DNA of 64,000 nucleotides, from NCBI RefSeq assembly GCF_008831285.2, contig NC_045144.1, positions 8,593,886 to 8,657,885 on the forward strand. The letters are read 5' to 3'. This document shows, one piece after another, positions 12,945-32,493 of the stretch (its first letter is position 1; each line of letters starts with the position of its first letter). The notes below the pieces were generated by a model that did not search any database, was not told the DNA's origin, and saw only the letters and a program-made list of their open reading frames with translations. A program made the position numbers and the translations under genes. This DNA comes from Nymphaea colorata (taxonomy: Eukaryota > Streptophyta > Magnoliopsida > Nymphaeales > Nymphaeaceae).

Positions 12945-13550
12945 TCAAGAGATAACTTGGAGCATTTTCAACTTTGATTTTTCTATATAGGTCAAAGATA
13001 AACTTGGGCTCATACAAGAGCCTAAGCTAAGTTTTTATAACCTCATTAAAGAAGGTTCTTACTTTTGATTTTTTTTAAGCAAGGTTCAAAATATTTTTAT
13101 GTAAGCATGTAAAACAATAGTTATTTCATCTATTACAATGAAACTTATTTCTTGTATTGCTAGATATAGGAGAAAATTAAGTATAAATGAAACGAAAAGT
13201 TGATAACATAAAAATGCTTTTCATAGGATTTCTAATCGGGTGATTAAGAGAAATAATCAATGTAAGAATGTCATGGAAATGTATATTAATATATACTTAT
13301 TCATAGATGTTTTCAAATATTGAACAAATCCCAACATTAAAAATTAATATGATAATAAAGAAATCACATCCCAACAACTCGTTGTTACCATTCATTCTTG
13401 TATTAACTGAAAATCAATAAACTATGCATAAACATTGTCTTAAACATGAACAATGCACATTCAATGAGGAAAGAGAAAAAAGAAACATATTTCGAGCTTA
13501 GAAAGAAAAATAAAATTTTATTTTACTTTGCTCATTCTCTTAGTTCACTC
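12001..13550. other. Intergenic AT-rich DNA
   Basis: No gene was recognised. The stretch is strongly AT-rich and includes the long (AT)n microsatellite at 12872-12940. Frames seen here are random or microsatellite-derived. Confidence 0.55.
12872..12940. repeat. (AT)n microsatellite, about 34 units
   Basis: An uninterrupted AT dinucleotide run follows a GA-rich stretch. Confidence 0.95.
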
Positions 13551-13599
13551 AAAAGTAGTTTTTCCACTCTAGAGAAGACATGTTAGAGCTATTTTGTAT

Positions 13600-14620
13600 A
13601 GCTATAAGAAGATGAAGAAAAATAAAGTGAACGAAATATTGACTAATACCTCTAAGTAGACCAGTTGGAGGGAAAAAATGTTCTCTTGGTAAACCCAACG
13701 CCTTTCAAACGAGCCTCCAAAGAGTTGAAGAGGTCGCTTCCTTGAAGAGTATAAGTTAATGAAGAAGCTTAAGTTAATGAAGAAGCTTGCACCCAAGGTT
13801 GGAGAAAAAAAAAAAAAAAAGAAAGAGAAGAAGAAAAAATTGAAGAAAGCTAAGGGAAGAATTCCAACACTTCAAGTAAAAGGCTCTAGAGGTTCCCAAG
13901 GGTTAGCTCATAACTAACAGAAAAGATTTAGGTTATTTAAAAGAAAGTTTTGGAGCCAAAACACAAAATTTGAGTTTTTAAATTTAATAAAATTGTCATG
14001 CGAATTTTAATTTTTTAAAATTATTTTTAGTTTTTTTTTTTTTTTAAATAGGCCTTCATCGAAGGGATTGACCCTAACTCCCTTTTAGTGCTACCTAATA
14101 AGCCAAAAACCATCCCCGAAGGGGCGGTTTTAGCACAAAACAGGCCCTGTGTCCTACGCCTGATCGTGCCAAGGCAAGCACGGCTAGGGTTGTTCCCGTG
14201 CCTAGCGCTGTCCAAGGCGTCATACGCACGACTATGCGCAACAGTGCCTAGTGCTGTCATGCTCGAACGTGCGTCCTGGCCAGAGAGCACAGCCTTATTT
14301 TTGGATCGAAGTGTGAATTTCGGATCTATGTCTTGGATCCACATTCAAATTTAGGATGAATTGTGGATCTAAACCTTTTATTTGGATTTGGATATGGATC
14401 TATAGGTCTGTTTTGGATCAAGAGACAAAATTTATATTTGGATATGGATATAGAAGTTCGTTTTTTATCGCCGGTCGAGATTTGAATATGGATTTTGAAG
14501 TATATTGTGGATTTAGGGTTGAGATGTGGATTTGGATATGGATCTGGATGTCTGTTTTGGGGAGTGCTTGGGCCCAAGATCGGAGATTAGATCCAAACAA
14601 CTTTCAAACCGAAAATGATT
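13600..14620. repeat. LTR-like repeat with GGATCT-rich tail
   Basis: A GA-rich block (about 13790-13860) is followed by AT-rich DNA, a short GC-rich part (14050-14280), then a degenerate GGAT(C/T)TGGAT(A/C)TGG tail (14290-14590). The same order of parts occurs at 58860-60250, with shared words such as CTCCAAA followed by GTTGAGGAGA-like text. That suggests two diverged copies of one repeat, possibly solo LTRs or LTR pieces. Both 88-codon frames in the tail are periodic nonsense. Confidence 0.45.
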
Positions 14621-14699
14621 GAAGTCACTGAAAGGATATTCAAATAAATTGAGTAGTCTCTTGAAAAAATTTGGGATCATAACGGCCCACGTTAGCTCG

Positions 14700-16022
14700 A
14701 CTCATTAAACTTCCATACCTAGAACATTTTTTGACCACAACGACCTTATTCTCCTCTCTGGAGATTCAGAGGTTGTTCCCCTTCAAGTATTGCTCTTTCT
14801 AGGGCAAAAGAAAGGTGTGCCATTAGATTGTGGCGGTTTCATGGAAGTATTATGTCCAAGATAATTACAGTTGTATATAAGCTTGAGATTCAAGATGGAA
14901 CATAGTTTTCATGGTTAATCTTGTTGCTAGAATTGCCAATTTTAGGAAAAAAATTGAGATGATTCAGGTCAAAATTCAGCAGGGTGAGAAAGATGAACTC
15001 GGGTTGGACTTTGTTTTGAGAGAACTCAAGAATCTCTTATTGAGGAGGAGGATGAAATCCTTTACTAAATAGGCTGTCGAGAGTGATAGAAATACTAATA
15101 TTTCCAAACTGTTCTTAAAAAGCATCGAGCTAAGAACCTATATCTGAACTAAAAGCACAATGGGGCCTAATTTTCAGATCAAACATCTTATCCATGATCC
15201 TACTATTTCTAATACTGAAAATGCAGAGTTTTTACGTCTATCACTCTGTAAGAACTACAGAAAATTGCCTGTACTCTTGATGGTGAAAGTGCCCCACAAC
15301 ATCATCTCTAAGCTGATTGTGGAGAGAATGAAAACTTGTTTAGCCAAAATACTTGATGAAGAACAAACCGTTTTTTTACCGGGAAGAACTTGTACAACAA
15401 TGGTGTACTTGCCCATGAAGTTATCGATTCAATGGGTGAGATTGAGGAGGGTTCACTTCCGCCATGCTTGATGTTGCTAAGGCCGACGATAGGGTCGGCT
15501 GGAAAGTTCTCCAAAACGCACAGTTGTTATTGGGCTTTTCAGTTGAATGGGTTCGGTGGGTGGTGACATGCATCACATCAGCATCTTTTGTAGTTGTGGT
15601 TAATGAAATGGCTGGGCAGCTCTACAACATGAGGCATGGATTGAGACAAGGTGATCTTTTCTCTCCATTCCTCTTTATAGCAGTAGTAAAATTATTAGCA
15701 GGAGTTTGAAGGTGAAAGCACCGAGAAGGTGCATTAAAGTCCCTTGCCCCGCAGGTGTTCGGGTTGAAAGATACTTTGGAGGATATAAAGAACAAATCAG
15801 GATTGGAAGTGAACCATTCCAAGTTTAAGATTGTTCCTTGTAAAATTGACCCTCGAATTATTGAATGGGGGTGCAGGAAGTCTTCCCGTCAAACATTTTG
15901 GATTGCCTCCTTTTAAGGGCAGTAAAAAAATAGAGTGGTGTAGTGAATTGCTTCCAAAGGTTGATAAAAAGCTTGTAGCATGGATGTTACCTCTTTTGTC
16001 ATTTGCAAACAGACTTTGCTGA
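14700..16022 (+). mobile_element. Decayed LINE retrotransposon, reverse transcriptase
   Basis: ORF2 fragments appear in several frames on the plus strand: a region between endonuclease and RT (KIEMIQVKIQQGEKDEL, about 14950-15060, then a TAG), RT motifs ISKLIVERMKTCLAKI and EEQTVFLPGR (about 15309-15390), GFSVEWVRWVVTCI (about 15530), and the conserved LRQGDLFSPFLF (about 15640-15675). FKGSKKIEWCSELLPKVDKK follows at about 15910-15970, and homology stops near 16022. At least three frame changes make it inactive. The YxDD part and the 3-prime end are missing. Confidence 0.75.
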
Positions 16023-16223
16023 CAGACTTTAATAAGCCCAAAGAAGAACACGCCAGAACGTAACAGCAGCCACAGGTTTCAAACCTCAAAACATTTTAAA
16101 TATAAACCACGATACAGCCCAGTTGTGCTATGCCCCTTAAGGCAGTCAGGGAAGTACATTGGTTTTGCGCAAAATGCAACAAAGAAGTATAACTTACGAA
16201 AATGGTTGAGAAAATGATCTTTG

Positions 16224-16437
16224 TTGCAAAATCCACCTATTTTATTCCGGATCATCAGCATTCTCTAAAACCCTACAGACCCTGTCAACTTAAGTTTCAA
16301 CATACACCAAAGGGCTACATGAAACATCCTTTGCAAAATCTACCTAGTTTATTCCGGATCATCAGCATTCTGTAACCCTACAGACCCTGTTAACTTAAGT
16401 TTCCACATGCACCAAAGGGCTACATGCAACATCCTTG
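16224..16437. repeat. 107-bp tandem duplication
   Basis: Two adjacent copies of about 107 bases start at 16224 and 16331 and differ at a handful of bases. They lie 260-470 bases past the CPN20 stop codon (minus strand), so they may be in or just beyond its 3-prime UTR. Confidence 0.85.
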
Positions 16438-16697
16438 CCAATGTAAACGAGTATTCAGGTTCCCATTCAACACGCGTCACCTCTCTCTCTCACTCTCTCC
16501 ACAAACAAAACTGTTCATAGAACCATACAAAAACTACACTACTTAAATTAAGATTGAAGTACAACTAGAATAACCAGAAACAACCATGGAAAGGAGCATA
16601 TGCTGCACAATCATTCTTAAATTTGTGCAACTTTCTTCTTTCCGACCTCATGCCTCCCCACACAACATATCAGAAAAGGCACAGACCTCTTGCTGGC

Positions 16698-23817
<7,120 letters not shown>

Positions 23818-23980
23818 GGCCAACCGAAAGACCAGCAGAGAGCGAAGGAATTATAAAGCAAATAAAGGCTGGAAGAGAACGTAGAACGAGGAATTCGAGG
23901 AAAAAAAGACGAACCGGAGAGAGAAGAGAAGAAAGATTAAACCCCAAAAAGCCCTGGGCATCCACTGCCAGAGCAGGCGG

Positions 23981-23989
23981 ATTTTATAC
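23981..23989 (-). promoter_or_regulatory. Candidate TATA box of CPN20
   Basis: On the minus strand this reads GTATAAAAT, about 165 bases upstream of the CPN20 ATG, leaving room for a 5-prime UTR of about 130 bases. It is a motif match only. Confidence 0.5.
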
Positions 23990-24282
23990 GTTCGGAGGAG
24001 TGAACGCGAGGCAAGCCCTCCAGCTTATCCTTCCCTCCCCTGGCTTCGTTTAGCCCCTGTCGATTCTGATTATCTATCTACTTCAAAAAATTACAAAAAC
24101 ACGACGATCGAGCGAACTATAAAATACCACTAACATTTGAAAATAATATAAAGAATGTGTTGCGGATTTGGCTGGAACCCCAGTCACGTGTCTTTTTGAT
24201 AATGTAATGAGAAGAATTTGAATTTTTGTTGTAAATACCTCATTTTTTACTAATAAAATGGTAGAGCCTGTTTTCACCGAAA

Positions 24283-24317
<35 letters not shown>

Positions 24318-24560
24318 TAATTAAAAAATCTATGGCTGCCATGATAAATGTTAAACCAAAGTTGTAGAATGCGATGAGGTGAGGTGAAATGAGGGATTGC
24401 TTGAAGCCTAAGCTTCACGGTTGCATCTGTAATTTATATAATTGTTCATAAAAATAATAAAAAAATTGAACAAAAAAACTAAAATAACAATCAATAAAAA
24501 GCCGTATTCAATTTTTGTTAATCATCTTTCATACACATATACTACCTAACATTATACTAA
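23990..24560. other. CPN20 upstream region
   Basis: Promoter-side DNA with no gene recognised. An (AT)n run is at about 24286-24314. The Ty1/copia relic begins beyond about 24560. Confidence 0.5.
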
Positions 24561-27460
24561 GAAAGCCAAAATAATGCTTATGAGCAAAGAAATGATTGAT
24601 AAGGAATTGACTATTGATGATAACAAAGATCCAAAGAACAAGAGAATGATATGCAAAAGAGGAAAGAGTCAAATTCAAATCCAAATAAAGAGGTAAAAAA
24701 TTGTTTTACAATTATTGTCATAAGAAGGAGCATGAAATTTCCAATCTAAAAATAAGTAGCAGAAGGAATAAATGGAAGGTAAAGCAGACGTTAGTATTCT
24801 AAAAGATGATAGTGACATTGATGTCTTCGAAATGAGTGAGATCTCAAGATAAAATGGTTCTTTTCTGTGGTTGCGCTTTCCACATGTGGACTAATAGAGA
24901 ATGGTTTTTTACCAATGAACTTGTTAAATGCGGCTATGCCTTGATGGGCAATAATGCGTCTTGCAAATTATTGTCAAAGTACTGTCAAACTAAAATGTAG
25001 GATACTGTAATTAAAACATTGATACTTGTGATGTATGTCTGTAATTAGAAGTTTATGTGTTCTACATAGTACCACAAGGAATTATTTGGTCAAAGAACAT
25101 ATAAAATGGGCTGTCATGATCTTTCCATATTTGGCAAATGTAAAAGAATCCATTTCAATATTGTTGTATAAAGACAAAAGACATTTTATATTACATTCAC
25201 TTAGATTTATGTGGTCATGTACAAGTTGCTTCCAAAGATAGTGCATGCTATAAGTTCATTTTTATTTAATAACTTTTCAAGGAAAGCTGGAATTTATTTT
25301 TTAAATTAAGGTAATCGTAAAAACAAATAGAGAAACAAACTAAAAGATTTTCTACCAATGACGGACTTAAATTTCATTGAATATTATAGAGATGAGGACA
25401 TTGATAAATAACATATTATTTAAAACATCTCAACATAGTGGGCTTGTATATGTATGAATGTTTTTTATTACCCCAATGCGGGAGCTTTGGGTAGAAGCAG
25501 TCAAGATAACCTGCTTTTTGGTAAATTGGTGTTCTAATGCTTTAATCTTCTAATGCAATAATCAGGTGCAAGATCCCAGATAATGTATTGTCTAGTCCTC
25601 CTGTTGATTATTCTAATTTAAATTCTACATGTTAACATTGTTAACGGTAAACTTAAGCCTAGAACTAAAAGGTGTTTTTCCTTTTGAAAGGATATAAACT
25701 TTGAAGTGATTATTGCAGTTTTACAGATTTTGTTAGTAATAGAGATATAACATTTGATGAACCCTCCTAATTACATCTAAAAAGTAAATCTTCTATTAAG
25801 TGTTGTGTAGAAAAAAAAATTAAAAATATAGTAAGTCCGGAGAAAACTATAAATTTTGAAATCAGTTCCTAACTCATGATGTGTCAACAAGTTTTCCACA
25901 AGTACCTACATGGCAACTTCATTCACAATTAATGAAATAGATGAAGCTTCTTGACATGATGAAAAAAAATGAAAGAATATAGCATTGCTAACTGTAAGCA
26001 AAGGAGAGATAACAGTCCTCCACAAAGGTAAGCACATGCAAACACAGTTGCTTATGCTTTACCAATTATTGAATCAAATTGTTAATGAAGGTCGTCAACA
26101 TATTCGAAAGCAATATGTTGTGTTATTTCTCTTAAGTTGTCAGTTGCCATGTATGCAAAAATTTAATCTATCCATAAAAATCAAATATGAAAACTCATAA
26201 AACTACGTAAAAATAAGAAGATTATTTATGTGCAAGTGGGTTTTTTTAAAAAATGAACTAGCATGTTCAAGATATGACACACAGTTAGTTGCAAAAAGCT
26301 ATAGTTGGTAGAAGGAACTGATTGTAATGATATTTTTCTCATGTGATGAAGCAGAGTCATGTATGCGCTTTATTTGTTTTAATTCACATGCATTATTTTC
26401 AAGCAACTTTTTGCATGGAAAATTCGAAGACACTCACACACACACTTACACATAAAAATTTTGTCATTGAAAGAGAAGAAGATTATGCTTTTCTAAAAAG
26501 TCATTATTTGACTTAAAACAGTCTTCTAAGCAATGGTAAAAAGTTTTTACTTCTCCTATATTAAATTTTGACTATTATAAATGTAACTATGATGGTTGTA
26601 TCTATTAGCAAAGGCTCGAAAAGGATTCTTTTAATTACTTGTTGTTTGATGATATGTTGATTGTAGCAAGAGATGTTTTAGAAACCAAAAAAAAAAAAAT
26701 TAAAAATTCAGGTAGTTAATGAGCTTATGATGGACTTGGGTGTTGTTGTAAAAATCCTTTGGACAGCAATTCAAAATAATAGAAATACAAACAAAATTGT
26801 ATTGTTTCAGTGAGAATATATTGAGAAGGTGCTTGACCATTATGGCATGAAAAACGCTAAACTAGTAAGTGTTCCTCTTGCCTCTTATTTTAATAAAATA
26901 CAAGTAATAGAATATGCGTAACATAGACTTCATTCTAGTGCAATTGCTAATATTGTGTATGTGATAGTTTGCACTAAATTTGATATTATACATGCAATTG
27001 CTTGTTAGTAGATACGTATCATGTCTTGGGAAGGGTCGATGCCATTGCCAAGCAATAAAATGGATTATTACTTATTTGAAGGGTACTTTAGACATTTGGT
27101 TGGAGTATGCAAGGTGAACTTGATAGGAGGAAGTCCCTTACTAATTACGTTTTCTCGAGCTATAAGGCATTGTGCTATTAGTTGAAAATTAGAGTAATTT
27201 TATAGCTGCATTATCAACTGTAAAGGTTGAACACATGGCACTCATTGGGGCAAATAATTTGATGAGGATGTAAGTTGTATGAACTTTGTTCAAGTCAAGA
27301 AAAGCTTATCATATTGTGGCAACCAAAGTGTCATTCACTGAAACTAAAAATCAAACATACCACTAGAGGTCAAAACATTTTGATGTCAAGTACCATTTTA
27401 TTCAAAATATTTAAATAGTGCATGATGTAACATTTTCGTGAAGAAATTTAGTGTTGTAGA
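24560..27460 (+). mobile_element. Decayed Ty1/copia retrotransposon polyprotein
   Basis: Broken pol pieces occur in the right order on the plus strand. A gag-like stretch with a degenerate CCHC knuckle is near 24690-24760. The protease start GCAFHMWTNREWF is at 24869 onward. GKCKR-like pre-integrase text is near 25125-25150. The RT motif LFDDMLIVAR (normally YVDDM) is at 26642, EYIEKVLDHYGMKNAK at about 26815, and YLKGTLDIWLEYA at about 27075. The RNase H pieces are DLDRRKS (27118), VEHMALI and SKHFDVKYHF (about 27365). Stops and frame changes are frequent. I could not delimit LTRs. Confidence 0.75.
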
Positions 27461-27699
27461 TGATGTTACTAATTGCTTTAACCAAGCCAGTTCCAATTGC
27501 CAAGTTCAAGCACTTCAGTGTTTTTGCTTGTTGAGATGAGACAATATTTTAGCATTATTTGGGTGAAAATAAAGTAATAGTACTATTTTGTTGAGAATCT
27601 TGATGGTATTCAAGCCAATATATAAACATGTGTGTTTCGAACCCCTAAAAAATTAAGCCAAATTATGTGGAGTTATGGGGAATAAAAAATAGAGAAGAA

Positions 27700-28240
27700 G
27701 GACACTCCCCTTTTACGTAACACCACCAAATATGTGACCTTTACTGCCGTTCCACTAAAGGTTTTTCGTGGGGAAGAAACCGCGCCACAAAAATCACCAA
27801 TGAAAGTGCCGACAGTGATTCCTTTTAATGTCAAAATTTTGCAACGCCACAAATGGGGATCTTCTATGTCGGTTAAATGACGCCACTAAAACGCTTTTAG
27901 TGACGCAGTGTTTATGCCATTGTTGACCTTCTTAAGGCATTGGAATAATGCCATTGAAAAGTTTTCAGTAGCACCTTCTTAATGCCATAGTTGAAGCTAG
28001 GATGAGAGTAATTAAAGGATTATTAGTGGCATTGTTCAAATGTCATTCTTAGTTTACTATGACATGAAATAATTGCCAGTAAACATTTTTCTATGGTTTT
28101 ATGAGAGTGTCACTGAAATTCTTTCTATGGCAAAGAAAATGTCATTATTGATCGTGAGTGGCTCTTGCTTCATGTCAATATTGAGATTTTATAGCAATTT
28201 AAGAATGCCACTAAAGGCCTCTACGATGAGTTAAAAAATT
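27700..28240. repeat. Low-copy repeat with CCACTAAA/GCCACT words
   Basis: Repeated short words such as CGCCACTAAAA, TGCCATT and AATGCCACTAAAGGC on both strands resemble the subterminal repeats of CACTA transposons. No intact terminus or transposase was seen. Similar text occurs at 44897-45170 and 60265-60491. Confidence 0.4.
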
Positions 28241-28752
28241 AAATCTTTAGTAAATTATTATTAAAAAATAAAAAACATAAAATGACAGTACTTCACAAAA
28301 ATATAGAGATAATTTGAAAATTTTAGCACATCTGAATGTGTAGATATAATAAGAACCACAACATAGTGTATACAGATTTTTCCTGCGTTGATAATCAAAG
28401 GCATATACATTTGTACACATTTACAAATTTGGGTCAGCTTGATATTGAACAAATATTCATAAGACAAAAAAAAAGGAAAATAAGAACGAGAATGCTTGAA
28501 TTGGTCAGCAGCAGATGTTCAAATTCCCAGCTTCTCCGACTTCATTCAATTAAGCACTCCAAGAAACCCTCCACCTAAATACATGGATGCATTCATCAAC
28601 TATAATCACTCTGCCTCAGATGCCTTGACCCAAACACTCAAAAAAACCATAATAAATAAAAAAGATGAGTCCAAGCAAAAGACGACAAAAAACCTATCGC
28701 GGTAGACATCTTGATAGCTTCTCCATATCAAAGCAAGAGCTTTGATTTCTCT

Positions 28753-29198
28753 TCATTTCACCCGTCCTGGTGTACCATATTTCTTCCCCACCATAGGTTT
28801 CAACAGACCACATGAAAGGCTTGCAAGCACTCTGTAAGCAATCACTGACCAAATTTTAACTTTCACCCAAAACTGAATTTCATCTTTAGGACTCTGCCAA
28901 CGAATTCTTTTTCTCCTGAATTTTTTTTACAGCTGAGTTCCAAGCTCCTATGATAAAACAATCCTACACAAGTTGATAATACAACCTCACACAACGGTCC
29001 ATGTCCTACTGTCTGAGATACATGGATCCAAAATTTTTCCTAATTGAGATTCAACTGCATCTTTTTCCCACTGTATGTAGTATGCCAAAAGTGCTTCTTA
29101 AAACTCCACCTTCGCCTCAAACCTGAAGCTTGGTAAATCTCACCCATCAAGTACAAATCATCTTTTGAATCAACAGATCGGCTCCTGTAAGGTCTTGC
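28753..29198 (-). pseudogene. Unassigned coding relic, C-terminal part
   Basis: A TTTTCAG acceptor at 29200-29199 leads into an open stretch of about 50 codons (ARPYRSRSVDSKDDLYLMGE, then GLRRRWSFKKHFWHTTYS). A TAG in LNL*EKFW follows, then HVSQTVGHGPLCEVVLSTC. A frame change in a poly(A) run near 28920 leads to WQSPKDEIQFWVKVKIWSV and ends KKYGTPGRVK with a TGA at 28755-28753. The composition is clearly protein-like and unlike any TE protein I know. A weaker open stretch (SSRGQRPAVVLEEV) at about 29300-29360 may be the preceding exon. It could be the C-terminal part of a plant nuclear protein. I cannot name the family with confidence. Confidence 0.45.
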
Positions 29199-30329
29199 CT
29201 GAAAAGAAATTTAACAAGTAGCTGGTAAAACATGATGAAAGAAAAAATAGTAGGCAGCAAATTCCATGAGACAGCAGTCAACAAATGGCAGGATAAACTC
29301 TAACTTCTTCTAGGACAACGGCTGGCCTTTGTCCCCTACTACTATTGAGACTGCCAAATATAACATCAATCCAGAAGCTTTAACACCTTCAACCAAAAGC
29401 GTCGATGCCTCATCAACAATTTGAACAAGGACATAAACATATATATATTAGCCTTCACCAACCAAAAGAACAGACTTAGTCACAACTCCAATTAGAAAAT
29501 AAATCGGCTGCATATAAATATCAACGCACAAATCATTTTGTAAAATGACAATTGTCGTACCTGTCACTCAAAAAAAAAAAACATATTACAGAGGAAGGAT
29601 AAATAAAACCATGACAACTACCATTTTTCTTTTTCTTTTTGCCTCCTCTTGTTCTTCTTCAACTAAGACTAATTTGTTTTTCTTCTTCTTCTTCAACTAA
29701 AGAACCATAAAAAACCTGCTATTCATTGATAAAAAAAAAGCATATTCATGAAAAGACCTGGTATACATTGACTAAAAAGGAACACATTGACAAAAAGGCC
29801 TGCTATACATTGAATTGAGGCCATTGATCTTGAAGAAAATACTGGACTTACCATGCTAAGAGTTGCATGTTGCAACTGAAGTTACTCAATGTACTAGAGA
29901 AGCTGATCTTTCATCAAAGTTGTTTGAGAATTCACACCCAAATTTGCTAAAATTTGGATGAGTTTAATGTTGTTTATGAGTTGCAGAAGTAGTAGGTCCC
30001 GTGAGACTTCATTATGTCCCACTTGGAGGGACCACCCCTCATTTTGCCACAACATGTGGTAGGACTAAGGACAGACAGTTGGAACATGCTTTCTACATTA
30101 TAATCAAGAATCAATTTGCCAAACACTTGATCCCTAACATAATTAAATTATTTGGCTCAACTGTTAATATTCTTGCAATGTGAAGTTCAAAAGTTGAACT
30201 TGACTTTAGCACTGCTTGTAACAACCTGACTCAAAGGTGGTATGAACACCCAGTCGCTAAATCTCAACCTATCCAGTGTCAGTTTCATAACCAAAGGGCC
30301 TAAAAGTTAGGGCAAAATGTTAGTATGGA

Positions 30330-30368
<39 letters not shown>

Positions 30369-30786
30369 ACATAGGTCAGTGTGATCTTAATTGCCTTCAA
30401 TAAACAATTTTCATGAGATAAATATTATACATTGCATTCAGTCTTTATTTCCACTCCCTTTATTCACTAGTGTTTCAAAATCATTCTTATCACAAGATCC
30501 ATTCAACAAGAATAAGAAAAAGCATTTCTTTGTGAATTTGGCAACAACCTATAAGCTAAGATTGAGAAACAAACTTATTCTTAGTAATGAACAATATTGG
30601 GACTGATCTGCATCCAACTTGATGTGGGTTTAAGTTTGGCTCTTGATGAAATCAAAAGACTACTAGGTGTTAACTGTTAGCTTCAAAGTTTAAAATAGCT
30701 TGTTATATATGTTTTAGCATATCATTTTTCTAAAATCTAGATAATATCCATGTAATAGTATGCATTCAGTAAACTTTACAAACCAT

Positions 30787-30912
<126 letters not shown>

Positions 30913-32383
30913 ACTTGGATACTTGAAGCAGTGTGTGCATGGCTTGATCTTCTGCTATGACTATAGTGAAAGACACGATGTACAGCACTAGGACGATATG
31001 AAGAACTCGTGGATGATGGAGATCACGTTGATATGCACGCAGCAACTGAAACAGAAAATTTCAATTCTCTAATGAGGAATAGACAAACTTGATAGTGATA
31101 ATAAAAATTCAAACATTTTAGCAAATAAAGTAATATTTAGAAAAAATATACATGATTCAAGGCAGCAAATCATTCATATCGACTAGTGCTGAGAGGTCGG
31201 TCTAGACATGTACTTCCGATTATTCAACCACAAAGAGGTGAGCGGATTTGGGGATAAAGACCAAGGTAGATGAAAAATGAGGAAGATCAAGGTTCAGAGA
31301 TGCTAGGACAGAAGAAGTAGAAGAAGATCGAAGTTTGCTTTCTCTCTTGGGCGAATTTAGAAGGTAAGATCCCATAATGCATTGGCCTTCATCTTTATGT
31401 AGGTTTCTATATATAGCGTCGCTTTCACTTCCTGTTAGCATCTGTGTCTAATCTTCATTGATCGGAAGGGACTCGTTATGATTTTCAATCCTGATTTCCT
31501 CTTGTGTTTATGCACGGTTGCAAGCGATTCACCTGTTGTGTGTGTGTGTGTTGTAAGCTTGAGCTTGTGCATACTGAAAGGTTTTTGCAAACTAATGAGT
31601 TGTTTTCATGCAAATTTCATCAAACAAGTGCTGAACAACATAGAGAGATGATCAAACCAGAGGCTACTGAACAGTTAACCCATTTCCTAACGCAAACTCG
31701 ATTTCCGATTGTACCAGAGCATTAAGGGGTTGCCGCGCTAAGGCATGCAAAATCTGTAGGTTCGTAAGCAGACATCCAAAACAAAAAGTTGATCTAGCAA
31801 ATCCCTAAACATTAACGGAAGAGTTCAAAGAATGACCGATGCTTTTCAGAAGTTGCGTGTGTGTGTGAGAGAGAGAGAGAGAGTCGTTAACATGATGTAT
31901 GCATGCTCCTCTTCAACAAAATAGAAAAGGGGAAAGAAGCAAAACTAACCTGCTGTTCCTCCTTAGCACGCCTCTAGCAATAACAACGTCTGCAGTCGCA
32001 ATCTGTAGGGACAAAATCGACCAAGATGGAGAGGAACCTTTTCGAGAGGAAGTCGAAGGCATTGAATATTAACCCTTTGGCAATACCAACATGGTTCGTC
32101 CATGGTGTAAAAAATACGCCCCAATTTCTTCTTTAAGCTGTGTTTCAGCAACACCCAGTTCCATCTTCAGCGGCTCCTAAAAGACTGTCTTTTCTTGAAT
32201 GGCGTTTATTGGACGGCTTACTTGTTTTTTCTCATTCTGGCGTTCCGAGCGCATCAATGTCTTCATTCACCATGGCGACCCTTCCCTGAAAGCCACAGAT
32301 TACCCTTGGAGTGACAATCATGGTGCGATGCCGAAAGAGGCCCAGTGTTCAGTGACGTGCCATTAAACCCCACAAATCTTGTA

Positions 32384-32463
32384 GTGTAAACTCAAGTTGG
32401 AAGTTTCTTTTTTGTAGGAAGAAGTGTAAACTCAAGTTGGAAGTTTCTTTTTTGTAGGAAGAA
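32384..32463. repeat. 40-bp tandem duplication
   Basis: The unit beginning GTGTAAACTCAAGTTGGAAG is repeated head to tail at 32384-32423 and 32424-32463, just left of the Tourist-like element. Confidence 0.88.
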
Positions 32464-32493
32464 GATGATAAGAGGCTCCTTGGTTCTCCCTTA

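Noticed and set aside
14326-14622. 83-88 codon frames of Trp-Ile or Pro-Asn periodicity
   Set aside because: They are produced by the GGAT(C/T)TGG tail of a repeat; the same thing happens at 59799-60370.
28496-28705. 69-codon plus-strand frame
   Set aside because: No homology recognised, it ends in a Lys-rich A-tract, and it lies just beyond the 3-prime end of the minus-strand coding relic.
30001-30183. 60-codon plus-strand frame
   Set aside because: It reads like protein for a short stretch but I could tie it to no family, and the flanks are repeat-rich, so it is not listed as a gene.
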